Shown: positions 49,381 to 60,290, counted from the first letter of the stretch. The stretch: DNA of 64,000 nucleotides from Streptococcus parasanguinis (GCA_018365265.1 JAGZKI010000002.1:1-64000); one strand, 5' to 3'. Notes: generated from the sequence alone by a model not told the origin. Program-made: numbers and translations.

Positions 49381-50723
49381 TAGTGCATCTCCTTTTCAAT
49401 CAGGTGTTCTTGGACCAAGAGTTCACGGAATTCAAGCATGGCCGTATAAGTGGCTAAGATATAGGCGTGAGGGGTTTCCTGTTGCTGGATGCGTTGGAAG
49501 ACCTCTTTTAATTCAGCCATTTCTGTGATCTTTTCAGCCGGATAGCCAGTGACCCGAAGTCGCCGAGCAATCTCAGAGTGGCGCACCCCACCAGCATTGA
49601 TTTCTGGAATATCCATCTGGGTGATTTGCTCAAAGTCCGCATCCCAAATCCAGCTGGTGTCGATCCCATCCGCATAATTCGCATTGAGGAGGGCTGATAA
49701 GCTAAAGGAATAAGGAGCTAGTTTGATCATTTCAATAGCTTGGGTCGCACCAACTGGATTCTTAATCAAAACCAAGGTACATTCCTTATCCCCAATCTTA
49801 AAGGTTTCCTGGCGACCAAAGACAGCGCGACTGCGATCAAATCCTTGCTTAATCACTTCAGGTTGCACTCCAAAGAATCCAGCAACAGAGACAGCTGCTA
49901 AGGCATTGTAGATGTTGTAAAGACCACCGATATTGATGTGGTAATCTTGCCCTTGGATCCGGAAGTTGGAAGATCGATGGGTTAAAGAGAGGAGGTCCGA
50001 TACGGCATAGGTCAGAGGTGGCCGGTGGAAACCACAGTGCTCACAGATATAATCTCCCAGGTTAGCATAGGTATTGAGCTTGTACTTGAGGATGTTGTGG
50101 CAATGCGGGCACAGGATTCCTTCTGTATTGTAATGAGCTAGTTGTGGCTCTGATTTGTCTGTATCAAATCCATAATATTGGATCGGATTGGACAAGGTCT
50201 GACTATTAAAGAGCGGACTATCTCCATTTAACAGAACCGTCGCAGTTGGGACCTTGTGAATGGCATCCAAAATCATTTGGTAGGTCGTATAGATCTCACC
50301 GTAGCGGTCCATCTGATCCCGGAAAATATTGGTGACCACAAAAAGGCTGGGCTTAATATAATCACAAATCCGAGAGAGGCTGGCCTCGTCAATTTCAAGT
50401 ACCGCAATCGGTCGATTTGATTTCGAATGCTTAGCCCGTAAGAAGGTCGTTGTAATCCCAGAGATCATATTGGCCCCGCTTGGATTGGTCAAAATCGGTC
50501 CAAACGCTTCTTGGAGAATACCTACGGTTAGTGCAGTGGTCAGGGTTTTCCCATTTGTCCCTGTAATCACAACAATCTCATAGTTTTTGGCCAGTTGACT
50601 GAGAATATCTTTATCAAATTTGAGGGCTACTTTACCTGGTAGGGTTGATCCCCGCCCCATTTTTTCTAGAATAGAGCCGGAAAGCTTTCCTGCCAGAAGG
50701 CCCAAGGTTGTATTTATCTTCAT
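49380..50723 (-). CDS. murT: Lipid II isoglutaminyl synthase, Mur ligase subunit MurT
   Basis: A 447-residue Mur-ligase-like ATPase partnered with GatD. The Walker A GTNGKTLT lies near residues 57-64, an inserted zinc ribbon shows two CxxC pairs (CPHC and CEHC), and the C-terminal DUF1727 domain is present. There is no ribosome site, and TGATAAAAT ends 7 nt before the ATG, so it may be read from a leaderless mRNA. It diverges from cdaA. Confidence 0.95.
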   Translation of the reverse strand: MKINTTLGLLAGKLSGSILEKMGRGSTLPGKVALKFDKDILSQLAKNYEIVVITGTNGKTLTTALTVGILQEAFGPILTNPSGANMISGITTTFLRAKHSKSNRPIAVLEIDEASLSRICDYIKPSLFVVTNIFRDQMDRYGEIYTTYQMILDAIHKVPTATVLLNGDSPLFNSQTLSNPIQYYGFDTDKSEPQLAHYNTEGILCPHCHNILKYKLNTYANLGDYICEHCGFHRPPLTYAVSDLLSLTHRSSNFRIQGQDYHINIGGLYNIYNALAAVSVAGFFGVQPEVIKQGFDRSRAVFGRQETFKIGDKECTLVLIKNPVGATQAIEMIKLAPYSFSLSALLNANYADGIDTSWIWDADFEQITQMDIPEINAGGVRHSEIARRLRVTGYPAEKITEMAELKEVFQRIQQQETPHAYILATYTAMLEFRELLVQEHLIEKEMH

Positions 50724-50730
50724 AAATCAT

Positions 50731-50739
50731 ATTTTATCA
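50731..50739 (-). promoter_or_regulatory. Extended -10 box of murT
   Basis: The minus strand reads TGATAAAAT with the hexamer ending at 50731; the ATG is at 50723. The expected start falls next to the ATG. Confidence 0.6.
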
Positions 50740-50779
50740 TAAAAAGCATCAGAAGGTTACAGAAAAATCTGTTGAAACA

Positions 50780-50788
50780 TGTTATAAT
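50780..50788 (+). promoter_or_regulatory. Extended -10 box of cdaA
   Basis: TGTTATAAT with hexamer 50783-50788; predicted start near 50795, leaving a 32-nt leader. Confidence 0.7.
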
Positions 50789-50826
50789 AAGGTGATGTCT
50801 TTTAGAGAAGTGGTAGGTATGAGAAT

Positions 50827-51675
50827 ATGAATATTCAACAGTTTACAAATCCACAATTTTGGACCAGTTTGTTCCCGAATTGGTGGAGTATTATTATCAA
50901 TATCATCGATATTGCCCTGGTGGCTTGGTTGTTGTATTTTTTGATCAAGGCCATCGTAGGGACTAAGATCATGATTTTGGTTCGTGGAGTTATTATCTTT
51001 TTCTTGGTGCAGTTTTTAGCCAATTTCTTAGGGCTCACGACTATTTCATGGCTGATCAATCAAGTGATTACTTATGGGGTTATCGCCCTGGTTGTGATTT
51101 TCTCCCCTGAGATTCGGATTGGTTTAGAGCGTCTGGGTCGGGCGACAGAATTCTTTACGACTAGTGAAGTCAGTCAGGAAGAGAAGATGGTGCAGGCCTA
51201 CGTTAAGGCAGTAGCTTATATGAGCCCACGTAAGATTGGTGCCTTGGTAGCTATTCAAGGAGCTAGAACCCTTCAGGAATATATTTCCACAGGGATTCCT
51301 CTAGATGCAGATATTTCAGGAGAATTGCTGATTAATATCTTCATTCCTAATACTCCTTTGCATGATGGAGCGGTCATTGTTCGCAATGATAAAATCGCTG
51401 TTTCTTGTGCCTACCTGCCCTTGACCGAAAACACTGGAATTTCAAAAGAGTTCGGAACGCGTCACCGCGCAGCCATTGGTTTGTCTGAAGTCTCTGATGC
51501 TTTTACCTTTGTGGTATCAGAAGAAACGGGCGGGATCTCTGTGACTTACAATGGAACTTTCCGACACGATTTAACCTTAGACGAGTTCGAGGTAGAATTG
51601 AGAGCCTTCTTGGTTCCTGAAGAGAATAAAACGACTAGTTGGAAAGAGCGTCTATTTGGGAGGGTGACAAAATGA
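50827..51675 (+). CDS. cdaA: Diadenylate cyclase CdaA
   Basis: A 282-residue membrane enzyme making c-di-AMP, the second messenger that controls potassium uptake and wall integrity. Three N-terminal membrane helices precede the DisA_N catalytic domain with D180-G-A182 and R212-H-R214. It overlaps cdaR (ATGA) and is followed by glmM, the conserved cdaA-cdaR-glmM unit. Confidence 0.97.
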   Translation: MNIQQFTNPQFWTSLFPNWWSIIINIIDIALVAWLLYFLIKAIVGTKIMILVRGVIIFFLVQFLANFLGLTTISWLINQVITYGVIALVVIFSPEIRIGLERLGRATEFFTTSEVSQEEKMVQAYVKAVAYMSPRKIGALVAIQGARTLQEYISTGIPLDADISGELLINIFIPNTPLHDGAVIVRNDKIAVSCAYLPLTENTGISKEFGTRHRAAIGLSEVSDAFTFVVSEETGGISVTYNGTFRHDLTLDEFEVELRAFLVPEENKTTSWKERLFGRVTK

Positions 51676-52421
51676 GATCGAAAAAAGAATTTCTTTATGT
51701 TTTCTCTTCCGTCTTATTGTCCTTTATCTTGTTTATCAATGCATCTTCCTTTAATTTTCAAAATAATAGCAGCGCTAGACAAGTGAGTTCAGAGACCTAC
51801 ACCAATACCTTGACCAATATTCCGATTGATGCCAAGTACAATGACAAGACATACTTTGTCAGTGGGTTAACATCGGAAGTAACAGTCTTTCTAAAGGGTT
51901 CAAACCGGGTCGCTCTAGCAAGCGAAATGCAGCCGGGAACTCGGAAGTTTCGCGTGGTAGCGGATATTCGTAAGGCCAAGGAAGGTACCGTTGAAGTGCC
52001 GTTGATTGTGGAAGATCTTCCGGCTGGTTTGACCGCAACCGTAGAGCCTCAGAAAGTTTCTGTAAAAATCGGGAAGAAAGCGAAAAAATCGTTTGCTGTT
52101 AGAGCAACGATTCCAGACAATCAAATTGTAGATGGAATAACGGTTTCGAATATTTCTCTTGAAACCACCAAAGTAGAAGTGACCAGCGATCAAGAAACCT
52201 TGAGTCGCATTGATCATGTCCAAGCGGTCTTCCCATCCAGTGAGATCATTAGTGGAAATTATAGCGGAACTATTTCCTTAAATGCAGTAGATGCTCAAGG
52301 AAATGTTCTACCAGGTTTGGTCAAGCCGAGTGAAACACGGATTCAAGTGACCACAAAGAGTAGCTCGTCTACGTCAAGCTCAAGCAGTTCGTCGTCGACT
52401 TCCTCCAGTTCAAGTAATTAG
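51672..52421 (+). CDS. cdaR: YbbR-domain regulator CdaR
   Basis: A 249-residue extracellular membrane-anchored protein with YbbR domains that modulates CdaA. An N-terminal membrane helix is followed by about two beta-rich YbbR repeats and a C-terminal Ser/Thr-rich tail. It starts at the ATG overlapping the cdaA stop. The tail resembles the Ser-rich stretch of the LPxTG protein downstream. Confidence 0.93.
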   Translation: MRSKKEFLYVFSSVLLSFILFINASSFNFQNNSSARQVSSETYTNTLTNIPIDAKYNDKTYFVSGLTSEVTVFLKGSNRVALASEMQPGTRKFRVVADIRKAKEGTVEVPLIVEDLPAGLTATVEPQKVSVKIGKKAKKSFAVRATIPDNQIVDGITVSNISLETTKVEVTSDQETLSRIDHVQAVFPSSEIISGNYSGTISLNAVDAQGNVLPGLVKPSETRIQVTTKSSSSTSSSSSSSSTSSSSSN

Positions 52422-52443
52422 AAAGTAAAAAAGGTAATAAAGA

Positions 52444-53793
52444 ATGGGTAAATATTTTGGAACGGACGGTGTCCGTGGAGAAGCAAATGTAGAATTAACG
52501 CCAGAATTGGCTTTTAAACTAGGCCGTTTCGGTGGCTATGTCTTGAGCCAACACGAAGAAGAAACGCCCTTGGTATTTGTTGGACGTGATACACGTATTT
52601 CTGGTGAAATGTTGGAGCATGCCTTAATTGCTGGCCTCTTATCTGTTGGAATTCGCGTCTACAAGTTGGGTGTGATTGCAACACCAGGTGTCGCTTATCT
52701 AGTTCGTACGGAAAAAGCCAGCGCTGGAGTGATGATTTCTGCTAGCCACAATCCAGCCTTGGACAATGGCATCAAATTCTTTGGTGGTGATGGTTTCAAA
52801 TTGGATGACGATCGCGAACTTGAAATTGAAGCCTTGCTTGATGCGGCTGAAGATACGCTTCCACGTCCAAGTGCCCAAGGTTTAGGAACGGTCATGGAAT
52901 ATCCGGAAGGCTTGCGTAAGTATCAAGAATTCCTTGTATCGACAGGTATCCAACTCGAGGGTATGCACGTAGTCTTAGATACAGCAAATGGTGCAGCCTC
53001 TACTAGTGCCCGTCAAATCTTTGCAGATTTGGGAGCTCAATTGACCGTCATCGGTGAAAACCCAGATGGTTTGAACATCAATGATGGGGTTGGTTCTACT
53101 CACCCAGAGCATTTGCAAGAGAAAGTCAAAGAAGTAGGCGCAGCGATTGGTCTTGCCTTTGACGGAGACAGTGATCGCTTGATTGCTGTTGATGAAAATG
53201 GAGAGATCGTTGACGGAGATAAGATCATGTACATCATCGGTTCTTATCTTTCAAGCAAGGGCTTGCTCGAAAAAAATACGATCGTCACAACCGTCATGTC
53301 CAATCTCGGATTCCACAAGGCATTAGATGCGAAGGGGATTCAAAAAGAAATCACAGCTGTTGGAGACCGTTATGTGGTTGAAGAAATGCGCAAGTATGGA
53401 TACAACCTTGGTGGTGAACAATCCGGTCACGTCGTCATCATGGATTACAATACAACTGGTGATGGTCAATTAACAGGCGTTCAATTGACTAAAATCATGC
53501 AAGAAACTGGCAAGAAATTATCTGAATTGGCTGCTGAAGTAACCATCTATCCACAAAAACTGGTCAATATCCGGGTTGAAAATAGCATGAAAGACAAGGC
53601 GATGGAAGTTCCAGCTATTCGCGAAATCATTGAAAAAATGGAAGCGGAAATGGCAGGAAATGGACGCATCCTCGTGCGTCCAAGTGGAACTGAACCCCTC
53701 CTTCGTGTGATGGCAGAAGCACCTACCCATGAAGAAGTAGACTACTATGTGGATACCATTGCTGCAGTTGTTCAAGCAGAAATCGGACTTTAA
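52444..53793 (+). CDS. glmM: Phosphoglucosamine mutase GlmM
   Basis: A 449-residue enzyme interconverting glucosamine-6-phosphate and glucosamine-1-phosphate for UDP-GlcNAc. The catalytic serine is S101 in [12 protein letters not shown], the metal loop is DGDSDR, and the sugar-binding loop (GGEQSGH) and phosphate loop (RPSGTEP) are intact. In other Firmicutes GlmM binds and inhibits CdaA. It draws from the same glucosamine-6-P pool as nagB. Confidence 0.98.
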   Translation: MGKYFGTDGVRGEANVELTPELAFKLGRFGGYVLSQHEEETPLVFVGRDTRISGEMLEHALIAGLLSVGIRVYKLGVIATPGVAYLVRTEKASAGVMISASHNPALDNGIKFFGGDGFKLDDDRELEIEALLDAAEDTLPRPSAQGLGTVMEYPEGLRKYQEFLVSTGIQLEGMHVVLDTANGAASTSARQIFADLGAQLTVIGENPDGLNINDGVGSTHPEHLQEKVKEVGAAIGLAFDGDSDRLIAVDENGEIVDGDKIMYIIGSYLSSKGLLEKNTIVTTVMSNLGFHKALDAKGIQKEITAVGDRYVVEEMRKYGYNLGGEQSGHVVIMDYNTTGDGQLTGVQLTKIMQETGKKLSELAAEVTIYPQKLVNIRVENSMKDKAMEVPAIREIIEKMEAEMAGNGRILVRPSGTEPLLRVMAEAPTHEEVDYYVDTIAAVVQAEIGL

Positions 53794-53840
53794 CCTTGTA
53801 AAAAACATGGCTCGCAAATAGGCGAGCAGAGGAGGTATAT

Positions 53841-55202
53841 ATGAAACAGGTTCGTCAAATTGTATGGGCACTTGCCTTAGTGCTAACGATTCTATTCACA
53901 GCTGGTTTGACTAAAACAATACATGCTGCAGAAGTCTCATCATATACACAGACAGCACGTCTAACGAAAGATGGTAACACGCTAACAAATGGGAGCAAGG
54001 TGTTGACAAATGAAAAATTGTCAGCAAGTATTTATTTAGCCTTTCCAGATTCGCAAACTATTCAAGCTGGTGATACCTTAACTCTTAGTTTGCCAAAAGA
54101 ATTAACCCTCTACACAGCACTGGAATTCAATGTTCTCGAAGAAGGTCAATCAAATGGTCAAAATGTGGGGAAAGCTGTCGTTGATACAGCAAAGAAAACA
54201 GTAACTGTCACCTTTAATGATTATTTCGCATCTCATCCACTCAACAAACGAGTTGCTCTTCATTTTGATGTAAAAGTAGACTCAGAAGTAGTTACAAAAA
54301 CATCCCCAATTCAATTTAAATTAGGGAATACGAACTTTTCCTTGAATTATGAAAAAACAGCTGGGGAAGCTGGGGACTATGAAATGAAATACGGCTATCA
54401 AGATAAGTCTGATCCAACCATAATCAAATGGCGGATTCTCTTAAATGCCCGTCAAGATATGCTGCGAGGAATGGTCATTAAAGACCAATTCGGAGATGGT
54501 TTAACATTGGTTGAAGGGAGCTTACGTGCGGTTCGCTATGCTCCTGTAGAAGGTGGGATCAAGAACGAAGCTCAGATCTTGAGTCTCCCAGTTCTAGATA
54601 ACTTTACTAAAAAAGCTGTTTTCGATAAGAATGCAGATGGAAAGATCACTGGTTTTACAATTGAATTTGGTGATAATTACAATTGGCCAATGTATATTGA
54701 ATATTCTACAAAAGTAGCTCCTGGAACGAAAGTCGGTGATATTGTCCATAATACATTAACATGGAAGGCAACCAATTTCCCAGCACCGCGTAGTTTAACC
54801 CGTGAATTGAGATTGGAATCAGGAACCGGAGAGGGATTAGGTGAGAAAGAACAAACACCACCGACACCTAGCTCAACCTCCTCATCAAGTTCTAGTTCAT
54901 CATCAAGCTCATCATCCTCATCAAGTTCTAGTTCATCATCAAGTTCATCATCTTCAACGAGTTCTAGTTCATCATCAAGTTCATCATCTTCAACGAGTTC
55001 TGGTTCTACATCGAACTCAACATCCACATCAAGTTCTTCATTGAAATCATCTTCATCTTCTGTTAAAGAAGAAGCCCCAAAACCTGGTAAGAAAAAAGTT
55101 CTTCCAAGTACAGGTGAAAAGATGACACCGGTGGTTCTTGTCATGGGTGTCTTCCTAGCAGTTCTATCGGTTGGAATTTTACGTGTAAGAAAAGATTCTT
55201 AA
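53841..55202 (+). CDS. LPxTG-anchored surface protein with Ser-rich stalk
   Basis: A 453-residue cell-wall protein. The signal peptide ends near A30, followed by two beta-sandwich-like domains (about 31-190 and 190-335) resembling the Ig-like adhesin folds of SdrG/collagen-binding proteins, a Ser/Thr stalk (about 338-403), and a sortase signal LPSTG at 421 with membrane helix and RVRKDS. The ligand is unknown. The hairpin GCTCGC/GCGAGC (53810-53827) lies just before the ribosome site. No own promoter is obvious, so it may be read through from glmM. Confidence 0.85.
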   Translation: MKQVRQIVWALALVLTILFTAGLTKTIHAAEVSSYTQTARLTKDGNTLTNGSKVLTNEKLSASIYLAFPDSQTIQAGDTLTLSLPKELTLYTALEFNVLEEGQSNGQNVGKAVVDTAKKTVTVTFNDYFASHPLNKRVALHFDVKVDSEVVTKTSPIQFKLGNTNFSLNYEKTAGEAGDYEMKYGYQDKSDPTIIKWRILLNARQDMLRGMVIKDQFGDGLTLVEGSLRAVRYAPVEGGIKNEAQILSLPVLDNFTKKAVFDKNADGKITGFTIEFGDNYNWPMYIEYSTKVAPGTKVGDIVHNTLTWKATNFPAPRSLTRELRLESGTGEGLGEKEQTPPTPSSTSSSSSSSSSSSSSSSSSSSSSSSSSSTSSSSSSSSSSSTSSGSTSNSTSTSSSSLKSSSSSVKEEAPKPGKKKVLPSTGEKMTPVVLVMGVFLAVLSVGILRVRKDS

Positions 55203-55213
55203 AATGATCAATG

Positions 55214-55241
55214 AAAGATCAGACTTCTGTCTGGTCTTTTT
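55214..55241 (+). terminator. Terminator after the LPxTG gene
   Basis: AAAGATCAGAC (55214-55224) pairs with GTCTGGTCTTT (55229-55239) with one wobble, followed by T residues. Confidence 0.9.
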
Positions 55242-55254
55242 GTGTAGGCTCGAT

Positions 55255-55283
55255 TTGAAAAATCCCCTATTTCGTGGTAAAAT
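55255..55283 (+). promoter_or_regulatory. Promoter of the DUF4044-obgE unit
   Basis: TTGAAA (55255-55260), 17-bp spacer, extended TGG-TAAAAT (hexamer 55278-55283). Confidence 0.82.
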
Positions 55284-55319
55284 AGGGCTAATGAATTTAT
55301 AGTAATCGAGGTATTAGAA

Positions 55320-55451
55320 GTGGCTTTTGGAGATAACGGAAAACGTAAAAAAACACCATTTGAAATGATCACGATGGTTGTTATTGTGATTATGTTGATT
55401 GTAACGGTTGGTGCAATCTTTGCAACCGCAATTGGTGCTCTTTCTTACTAA
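55320..55451 (+). CDS. DUF4044 family small membrane protein
   Basis: A 43-residue protein starting with GTG (MAFGDNGKRKKTPFEMI...), with a basic N-terminus and a single membrane helix. It matches the DUF4044 small proteins found before obgE in streptococci; function unknown. GAGG lies 8 nt before the GTG, and obgE begins 34 nt downstream. Confidence 0.8.
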   Translation: MAFGDNGKRKKTPFEMITMVVIVIMLIVTVGAIFATAIGALSY

Positions 55452-55484
55452 GACGCACACAGAAATAAAGGAAATCATCTATTT

Positions 55485-56798
55485 ATGAGTATGTTTTTAG
55501 ATACAGCCAAGATTAAGGTCAAGGCTGGTAATGGTGGCGATGGCATGGTGGCTTTTCGTCGCGAAAAATATGTCCCTAATGGCGGACCTTGGGGTGGTGA
55601 TGGAGGTCGTGGTGGCAATGTCATCTTCGTAGTAGACGAAGGCTTGCGTACCTTGATGGATTTCCGTTATAACCGGCATTTCAAAGCCCAAAATGGGGAA
55701 AAAGGAATGACCAAAGGGATGCACGGACGGGGAGCAGAAGATCTCTATGTGCGAGTACCGCAAGGAACGACCGTCCGAGATGCCGAGACTGGCAAGGTCA
55801 TTACGGACCTAGTCGAGAATGGACAAGAGTACATTGTCGCCCACGGTGGCCGTGGCGGACGTGGAAACATTCGTTTTGCTACTCCTAAAAATCCAGCTCC
55901 AGAGATTTCTGAGAACGGGGAACCTGGTCAGGAACGCGAACTTGAATTAGAGCTCAAGGTCTTGGCAGACGTTGGTTTGGTTGGCTTCCCATCAGTAGGG
56001 AAATCAACTCTTCTTAGTGTCATCACTTCAGCCAAACCAAAGATTGGAGCTTATCATTTCACAACCATCGTTCCAAACTTGGGCATGGTTCGGACACCGT
56101 CAGGTGAATCCTTTGCAGTCGCAGACCTTCCTGGATTGATTGAAGGAGCTAGCCAAGGTGTCGGACTCGGAACCCAGTTCCTTCGTCACATCGAGCGCAC
56201 CCGGGTTATCTTGCATGTTATTGATATGTCAGCCAGCGAAGGACGCGATCCTTACGAAGATTATGTTCAAATCAATAAAGAACTTGAAACCTATAATCTT
56301 CGTTTGATGGAACGTCCTCAGATTATCGTGGCAAATAAGATGGATATGCCAGAGAGCCAAGAAAACTTGAAAGAGTTCAAGAAGAAATTGGCAGCCAATT
56401 ACGATGAGTTTGATGAATTGCCACAGATCTTCCCGATCTCTAGTTTGGCACATCAAGGTTTAGACAATTTGTTAGAAGCAACGGCAGAATTGTTAGACAA
56501 AACACCAGAATTCCTCTTGTATTCAGAAGACGAAATGGCCCAAGAAGAAGTCTACTATGGCTTTGATGAAGACCAGCCAGCCTTTGACATCAGTCGGGAT
56601 GACGATGCCGCTTGGGTCTTGTCTGGTGAAAAACTTGAAAAACTCTTTAATATGACGAATTTCGATCGTGATGAAGCGGTCATGAAATTTGCTCGTCAAT
56701 TGCGTGGCATGGGTGTTGATGAAGCTCTCCGTGCGCGTGGGGCAAAAGATGGCGATATCGTCCGGATCGGTAAATTTGAATTTGAGTTTGTAGATTAA
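55485..56798 (+). CDS. obgE: GTPase ObgE/CgtA
   Basis: A 437-residue essential ribosome-associated GTPase involved in 50S assembly and the stringent response. The Gly-rich N-terminal Obg fold, G1 [10 protein letters not shown]3 DLPGLIEGA and G4 NKMD are visible, followed by the OCT domain typical of Gram-positive Obg. Confidence 0.97.
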   Translation: MSMFLDTAKIKVKAGNGGDGMVAFRREKYVPNGGPWGGDGGRGGNVIFVVDEGLRTLMDFRYNRHFKAQNGEKGMTKGMHGRGAEDLYVRVPQGTTVRDAETGKVITDLVENGQEYIVAHGGRGGRGNIRFATPKNPAPEISENGEPGQERELELELKVLADVGLVGFPSVGKSTLLSVITSAKPKIGAYHFTTIVPNLGMVRTPSGESFAVADLPGLIEGASQGVGLGTQFLRHIERTRVILHVIDMSASEGRDPYEDYVQINKELETYNLRLMERPQIIVANKMDMPESQENLKEFKKKLAANYDEFDELPQIFPISSLAHQGLDNLLEATAELLDKTPEFLLYSEDEMAQEEVYYGFDEDQPAFDISRDDDAAWVLSGEKLEKLFNMTNFDRDEAVMKFARQLRGMGVDEALRARGAKDGDIVRIGKFEFEFVD

Positions 56799-56849
56799 GA
56801 TAGATCCCCAGCGGATCAAGGATTCCAAATAAGAAGTGAGGCTTTTTCA

Positions 56850-57014
56850 GTGGGAGATAAACCAATATCTTTTCGAGATGAAAATGGAAATTTTGTTTCA
56901 GCAGCCGATGTTTGGAATGCTGAAAAACTAGAAGAACTCTTTAATACGCTAAATCCTAAGCGCAAATTGCGCTTACAAAGGGAAAAATTAGCAAAAGAAA
57001 ACCAGCAGAAGTAA
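56850..57014 (+). CDS. Conserved small hypothetical protein
   Basis: A 54-residue protein starting with GTG (MGDKPISFRDENGNFVSAADVW...), with a hydrophilic sequence and a Lys/Arg-rich tail. It resembles a small streptococcal protein regularly seen between obgE and ridA; function unknown. GTGAGG lies 8 nt before the GTG. Confidence 0.7.
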   Translation: MGDKPISFRDENGNFVSAADVWNAEKLEELFNTLNPKRKLRLQREKLAKENQQK

Positions 57015-57032
57015 AAAGACTTGGAGAATACT

Positions 57033-57416
57033 ATGGCAAAAACAATTCATACAGATAAAGCACCTGCAGCAATTGGACCTTATGTTCAAGGGAAAATCGT
57101 AGGGAATCTTCTCTTTGCAAGTGGACAAGTTCCCTTGTCACCTGAAACAGGTGAAATCATTGGAGAAACCATCCAAGAACAAACAGAGCAAGTCTTAAAG
57201 AACATTGGGGCTATTTTGGAAGAGGCTGGAACAGACTTTGACCACGTGGTGAAAACCACTTGTTTCTTAAGTGATATGAATGACTTTGTACCTTTTAATG
57301 AGGTCTATAAAACAGTCTTTACTACAGAGTTTCCAGCTCGATCTGCTGTTGAAGTAGCACGCCTGCCACGTGATGTGAAGGTTGAAATTGAAGTTATTGC
57401 GGAAATCAAAGCCTAA
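57033..57416 (+). CDS. ridA: RidA family enamine/imine deaminase
   Basis: A 127-residue YjgF/RidA protein that hydrolyses reactive 2-aminoacrylate formed by PLP enzymes. The conserved Arg lies in FPARSAVEVARLPRDVKVEIE. The ATG giving MAKTIHTDK has GGAGA before it; a TTG 12 nt upstream is unlikely. Confidence 0.93.
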   Translation: MAKTIHTDKAPAAIGPYVQGKIVGNLLFASGQVPLSPETGEIIGETIQEQTEQVLKNIGAILEEAGTDFDHVVKTTCFLSDMNDFVPFNEVYKTVFTTEFPARSAVEVARLPRDVKVEIEVIAEIKA

Positions 57417-57438
57417 TAACCATTCAAAGACAAAAAGA

Positions 57439-57480
57439 CAGAGTGGAGAGCAGGAAACTGTAGGCCACTCTGTTTTATTT
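57439..57480 (+). terminator. Terminator between ridA and rapZ
   Basis: CAGAGTGG (57439-57446) pairs with CCACTCTG (57465-57472), followed by TTTTATTT. Confidence 0.75.
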
Positions 57481-57493
57481 ATGGGAGGAGAAA

Positions 57494-58384
57494 ATGACAG
57501 AAAGTAAGATTCAACTGGTCATGGTAACCGGGATGAGCGGTGCTGGAAAGACCGTCGCCATCCAATCGTTTGAGGATTTGGGTTACTTTACCATCGATAA
57601 TATGCCACCGGCGCTCTTGCTGAAATTTATTGAGCTCATGCGTCATAGCCCGGATAACAATAAATTAGCCGTTGTTGTGGACATGCGGAGCCGTTCTTTT
57701 TTCAATGAAATTCGCACCATTTTGGATGAATTGGACAACCAAGAAGACCTCGATTTCAAGGTTCTGTTCTTGGATGCTACTGACAGTGAGTTGGTAGCAC
57801 GATACAAGGAAACACGTCGTAGCCACCCACTAGCAGCAGATGGCCGTGTTTTAGATGGGATTACCCTAGAGCGCGAGCTCTTGTCTCCTTTAAAAAATAT
57901 CAGTCAAAATGTGGTGGACACGACTGAGTTGACGCCCCGTAATCTGAGAAAAACGATTGCAGAGCAATTTGCCAGTCAAGATAATCAGCCAGATTTTCGG
58001 GTTGAGGTCATGTCATTTGGTTTCAAATACGGCCTTCCGATCGATGCTGACCTCGTCTTTGACGTGCGTTTTCTTCCAAATCCCTACTATAAATTGGAGC
58101 TTCGGAATTTAACCGGTCAAGATCCAGCTGTCTATGATTATGTCATGGATCACCCTGAATCAGAGGACTTTTACCGTCATCTCCATGACTTAATCGTTCC
58201 TATTTTACCGTCTTATAAACGAGAAGGTAAATCCGTTCTCACCATCGCCATGGGCTGTACTGGAGGTCAACACCGTTCAGTAGCCTTTGCAGAGCGCTTA
58301 GCGCATGATTTAGAAAAAAATTGGCAGGTCAATTGCAGTCATAGAGACAAGGACAGACGGAAAGAAACGGTGAATCGCTCATGA
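57494..58384 (+). CDS. rapZ: Nucleotide-binding protein RapZ
   Basis: A 296-residue P-loop protein (G13-M-S-G-A-G-K-T20), with a C-terminal domain that in enterobacteria binds small RNAs controlling glmS. In Firmicutes it is called YvcJ and is co-encoded with YvcK and WhiA. Overlaps yvcK by 4 nt. Confidence 0.95.
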   Translation: MTESKIQLVMVTGMSGAGKTVAIQSFEDLGYFTIDNMPPALLLKFIELMRHSPDNNKLAVVVDMRSRSFFNEIRTILDELDNQEDLDFKVLFLDATDSELVARYKETRRSHPLAADGRVLDGITLERELLSPLKNISQNVVDTTELTPRNLRKTIAEQFASQDNQPDFRVEVMSFGFKYGLPIDADLVFDVRFLPNPYYKLELRNLTGQDPAVYDYVMDHPESEDFYRHLHDLIVPILPSYKREGKSVLTIAMGCTGGQHRSVAFAERLAHDLEKNWQVNCSHRDKDRRKETVNRS

Positions 58385-59358
58385 GAAAACCTAAAGTAAC
58401 CGTTATTGGAGGAGGGACAGGGATTTCTGTTATTCTCGATAGTCTAAGAAAGAAACCGGTCGAGATCACTGCCATTGTAACTGTTGCAGATGATGGCGGT
58501 AGCTCAGGTGAATTGCGGAAGAACATCCAAAAATTGACACCACCTGGGGATCTTCGAAATGTCTTGGTTGCCATGTCAGATATGCCTCGTTTTTATGAGA
58601 AAGTCTTTCAATACCGCTTTGCAGACGATGATGGTCCTTTGGCTGGGCACCCTTTGGGAAACTTAATTATTGCAGGGATTTCAGAGATGCAAGGCTCGAC
58701 CTATAATGCCATGCAGTTGTTGACGAAATTTTTCCATACAACCGGTAAGATCTATCCGTCGAGTGATAGTCCCTTGACCCTTCATGCTGTCTTTCAAGAT
58801 GGAAAAGAAATAGTAGGAGAAAGCCACATTGCCAACTATACCGGCATGATTGATCATGTTTATGTGACCAATACCTATGATCAAGAGCGTCCAAAGGCTA
58901 GTAAGAAAGTGGTGGAAGCGATTCTTGAAAGTGATATGGTCGTCTTGGGTCCTGGTTCGCTCTTTACCTCGATCCTTCCTAATTTGATGATCGATGAGAT
59001 TGGGAAAGCCATCCTTGAAACCAAAGCCCAAGTAGCCTATGTTTGCAATATCATGACCCAAAGAGGAGAAACCGAACATTTCACAGATAGTGACCACGTG
59101 GCCGTGCTCCACAAACATTTGGGAGAAAAGTTCATCGACACCGTCCTTGTCAATATCAATCAGGTTCCCACAGCTTATATGAACAGCAATAAATTTGATG
59201 AATACTTGGTCCAGGTAGAGCACGATTTTAAGGGCTTGCGATCGCAAGTGCCTCAAGTGATTTCTTCCGATTTCTTAAAGCTGGTCAACGGGGGAGCTTT
59301 TCATGATGGTGAAAAAGTGGTCGAAGAGCTGATGCAGATCGTGCAGGTGAGAAAATGA
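58381..59358 (+). CDS. yvcK: Gluconeogenesis factor YvcK
   Basis: A 325-residue CofD-like UDP-sugar-binding protein, needed in Bacillus for growth on gluconeogenic carbon and for proper cell wall synthesis. The N-terminal GGGTG segment and [10 protein letters not shown] loop are present. It overlaps both neighbours by ATGA. Confidence 0.95.
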   Translation: MRKPKVTVIGGGTGISVILDSLRKKPVEITAIVTVADDGGSSGELRKNIQKLTPPGDLRNVLVAMSDMPRFYEKVFQYRFADDDGPLAGHPLGNLIIAGISEMQGSTYNAMQLLTKFFHTTGKIYPSSDSPLTLHAVFQDGKEIVGESHIANYTGMIDHVYVTNTYDQERPKASKKVVEAILESDMVVLGPGSLFTSILPNLMIDEIGKAILETKAQVAYVCNIMTQRGETEHFTDSDHVAVLHKHLGEKFIDTVLVNINQVPTAYMNSNKFDEYLVQVEHDFKGLRSQVPQVISSDFLKLVNGGAFHDGEKVVEELMQIVQVRK

Positions 59359-60272
59359 GTTTTACGGTTCGTGTCAAAGAAGAATTATTGTCTCTCAAGC
59401 GATTTGAAAAGAGTGAATTAGCTGCTATTATCAAGATGTCTGGGAGCCTCGGCATATCAATGGGCGGCTTGACGCTCTCGGTAACGACAGAAAATGCCAA
59501 GATCGCTCGCCATATCTATGAATTATTGCATCATTTTTATGAGGCCAAATCAGATATTCGCCACCATCAAAAAACCAATTTGAAAAAGAATCGTGTCTAC
59601 ACAGTATTCTTGGATGAAAAGGTAGAAGAAATTTTAGCTGACTTGCATTTGGCAGATGCCTTCTTTGGGATTGAGACAGGCATTGATGCTAGTGTTTTAG
59701 AAGATGAAGCAGCTAGTCGTGCTTATCTCCGGGGGGCTTTTCTGTCGAGTGGTTCCATCAAGGATCCTGAAAAAGGGAAGTACCAGCTGGAAATTCATTC
59801 TGTTTATACAGACCACGCGGAAGGAATTGCCCTTCTCATGCAAGGATTTTTACTAGATGCGAAAACCATCGAGCGGAAAAAAGGAGTGGTGACCTATCTG
59901 CAACGAGCGGAAGATATTATTGATTTTCTAATTGTGGTAGAGGCCATGCAAGCCATGCAGGAATTTGAGTCTATCAAGGTCATGAGAGAGACGCGCAATG
60001 ACCTCAACCGGGCCAATAATGCTGAGATGGCCAATATCCAGCGCACAGTCACAGCTAGCATGAAAACCATTAATAATATTAGTAAAATTGTGGATACGGT
60101 CGGCCTAGGTAGTTTACCAAGTGACTTGCAAGAAGTTGCCTATATCCGGATGAACCATCCAGATTATTCCATCCAGCAGATTGCGGATAGTTTGCAACAA
60201 CCTATTTCAAAAAGCGGTGTCAATCACCGCTTGCGTAAGATCAATAAGATCGCAGACGATTTAGACAAATAA
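59355..60272 (+). CDS. whiA: DNA-binding protein WhiA
   Basis: A 305-residue WhiA: an N-terminal LAGLIDADG-like domain and a C-terminal helix-turn-helix (residues about 270-300). In Bacillus it is implicated in cell division and chromosome segregation. Last gene of rapZ-yvcK-whiA. Confidence 0.95.
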   Translation: MSFTVRVKEELLSLKRFEKSELAAIIKMSGSLGISMGGLTLSVTTENAKIARHIYELLHHFYEAKSDIRHHQKTNLKKNRVYTVFLDEKVEEILADLHLADAFFGIETGIDASVLEDEAASRAYLRGAFLSSGSIKDPEKGKYQLEIHSVYTDHAEGIALLMQGFLLDAKTIERKKGVVTYLQRAEDIIDFLIVVEAMQAMQEFESIKVMRETRNDLNRANNAEMANIQRTVTASMKTINNISKIVDTVGLGSLPSDLQEVAYIRMNHPDYSIQQIADSLQQPISKSGVNHRLRKINKIADDLDK

Positions 60273-60273
60273 A

Positions 60274-60290
60274 AAAGGCCAAGGGCCTTT
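60274..60290 (+). terminator. Weak hairpin after whiA
   Basis: AAAGGCC pairs with GGCCTTT around AAG, but no good T run follows. The structured repeat downstream could provide further folding. Confidence 0.45.

Noticed and set aside
54677..55144. 155-codon antisense frame over the Ser-rich stalk
   Set aside because: Low-complexity Ser codons keep the reverse frame open (Glu/Asp runs); no start signals and no homology.
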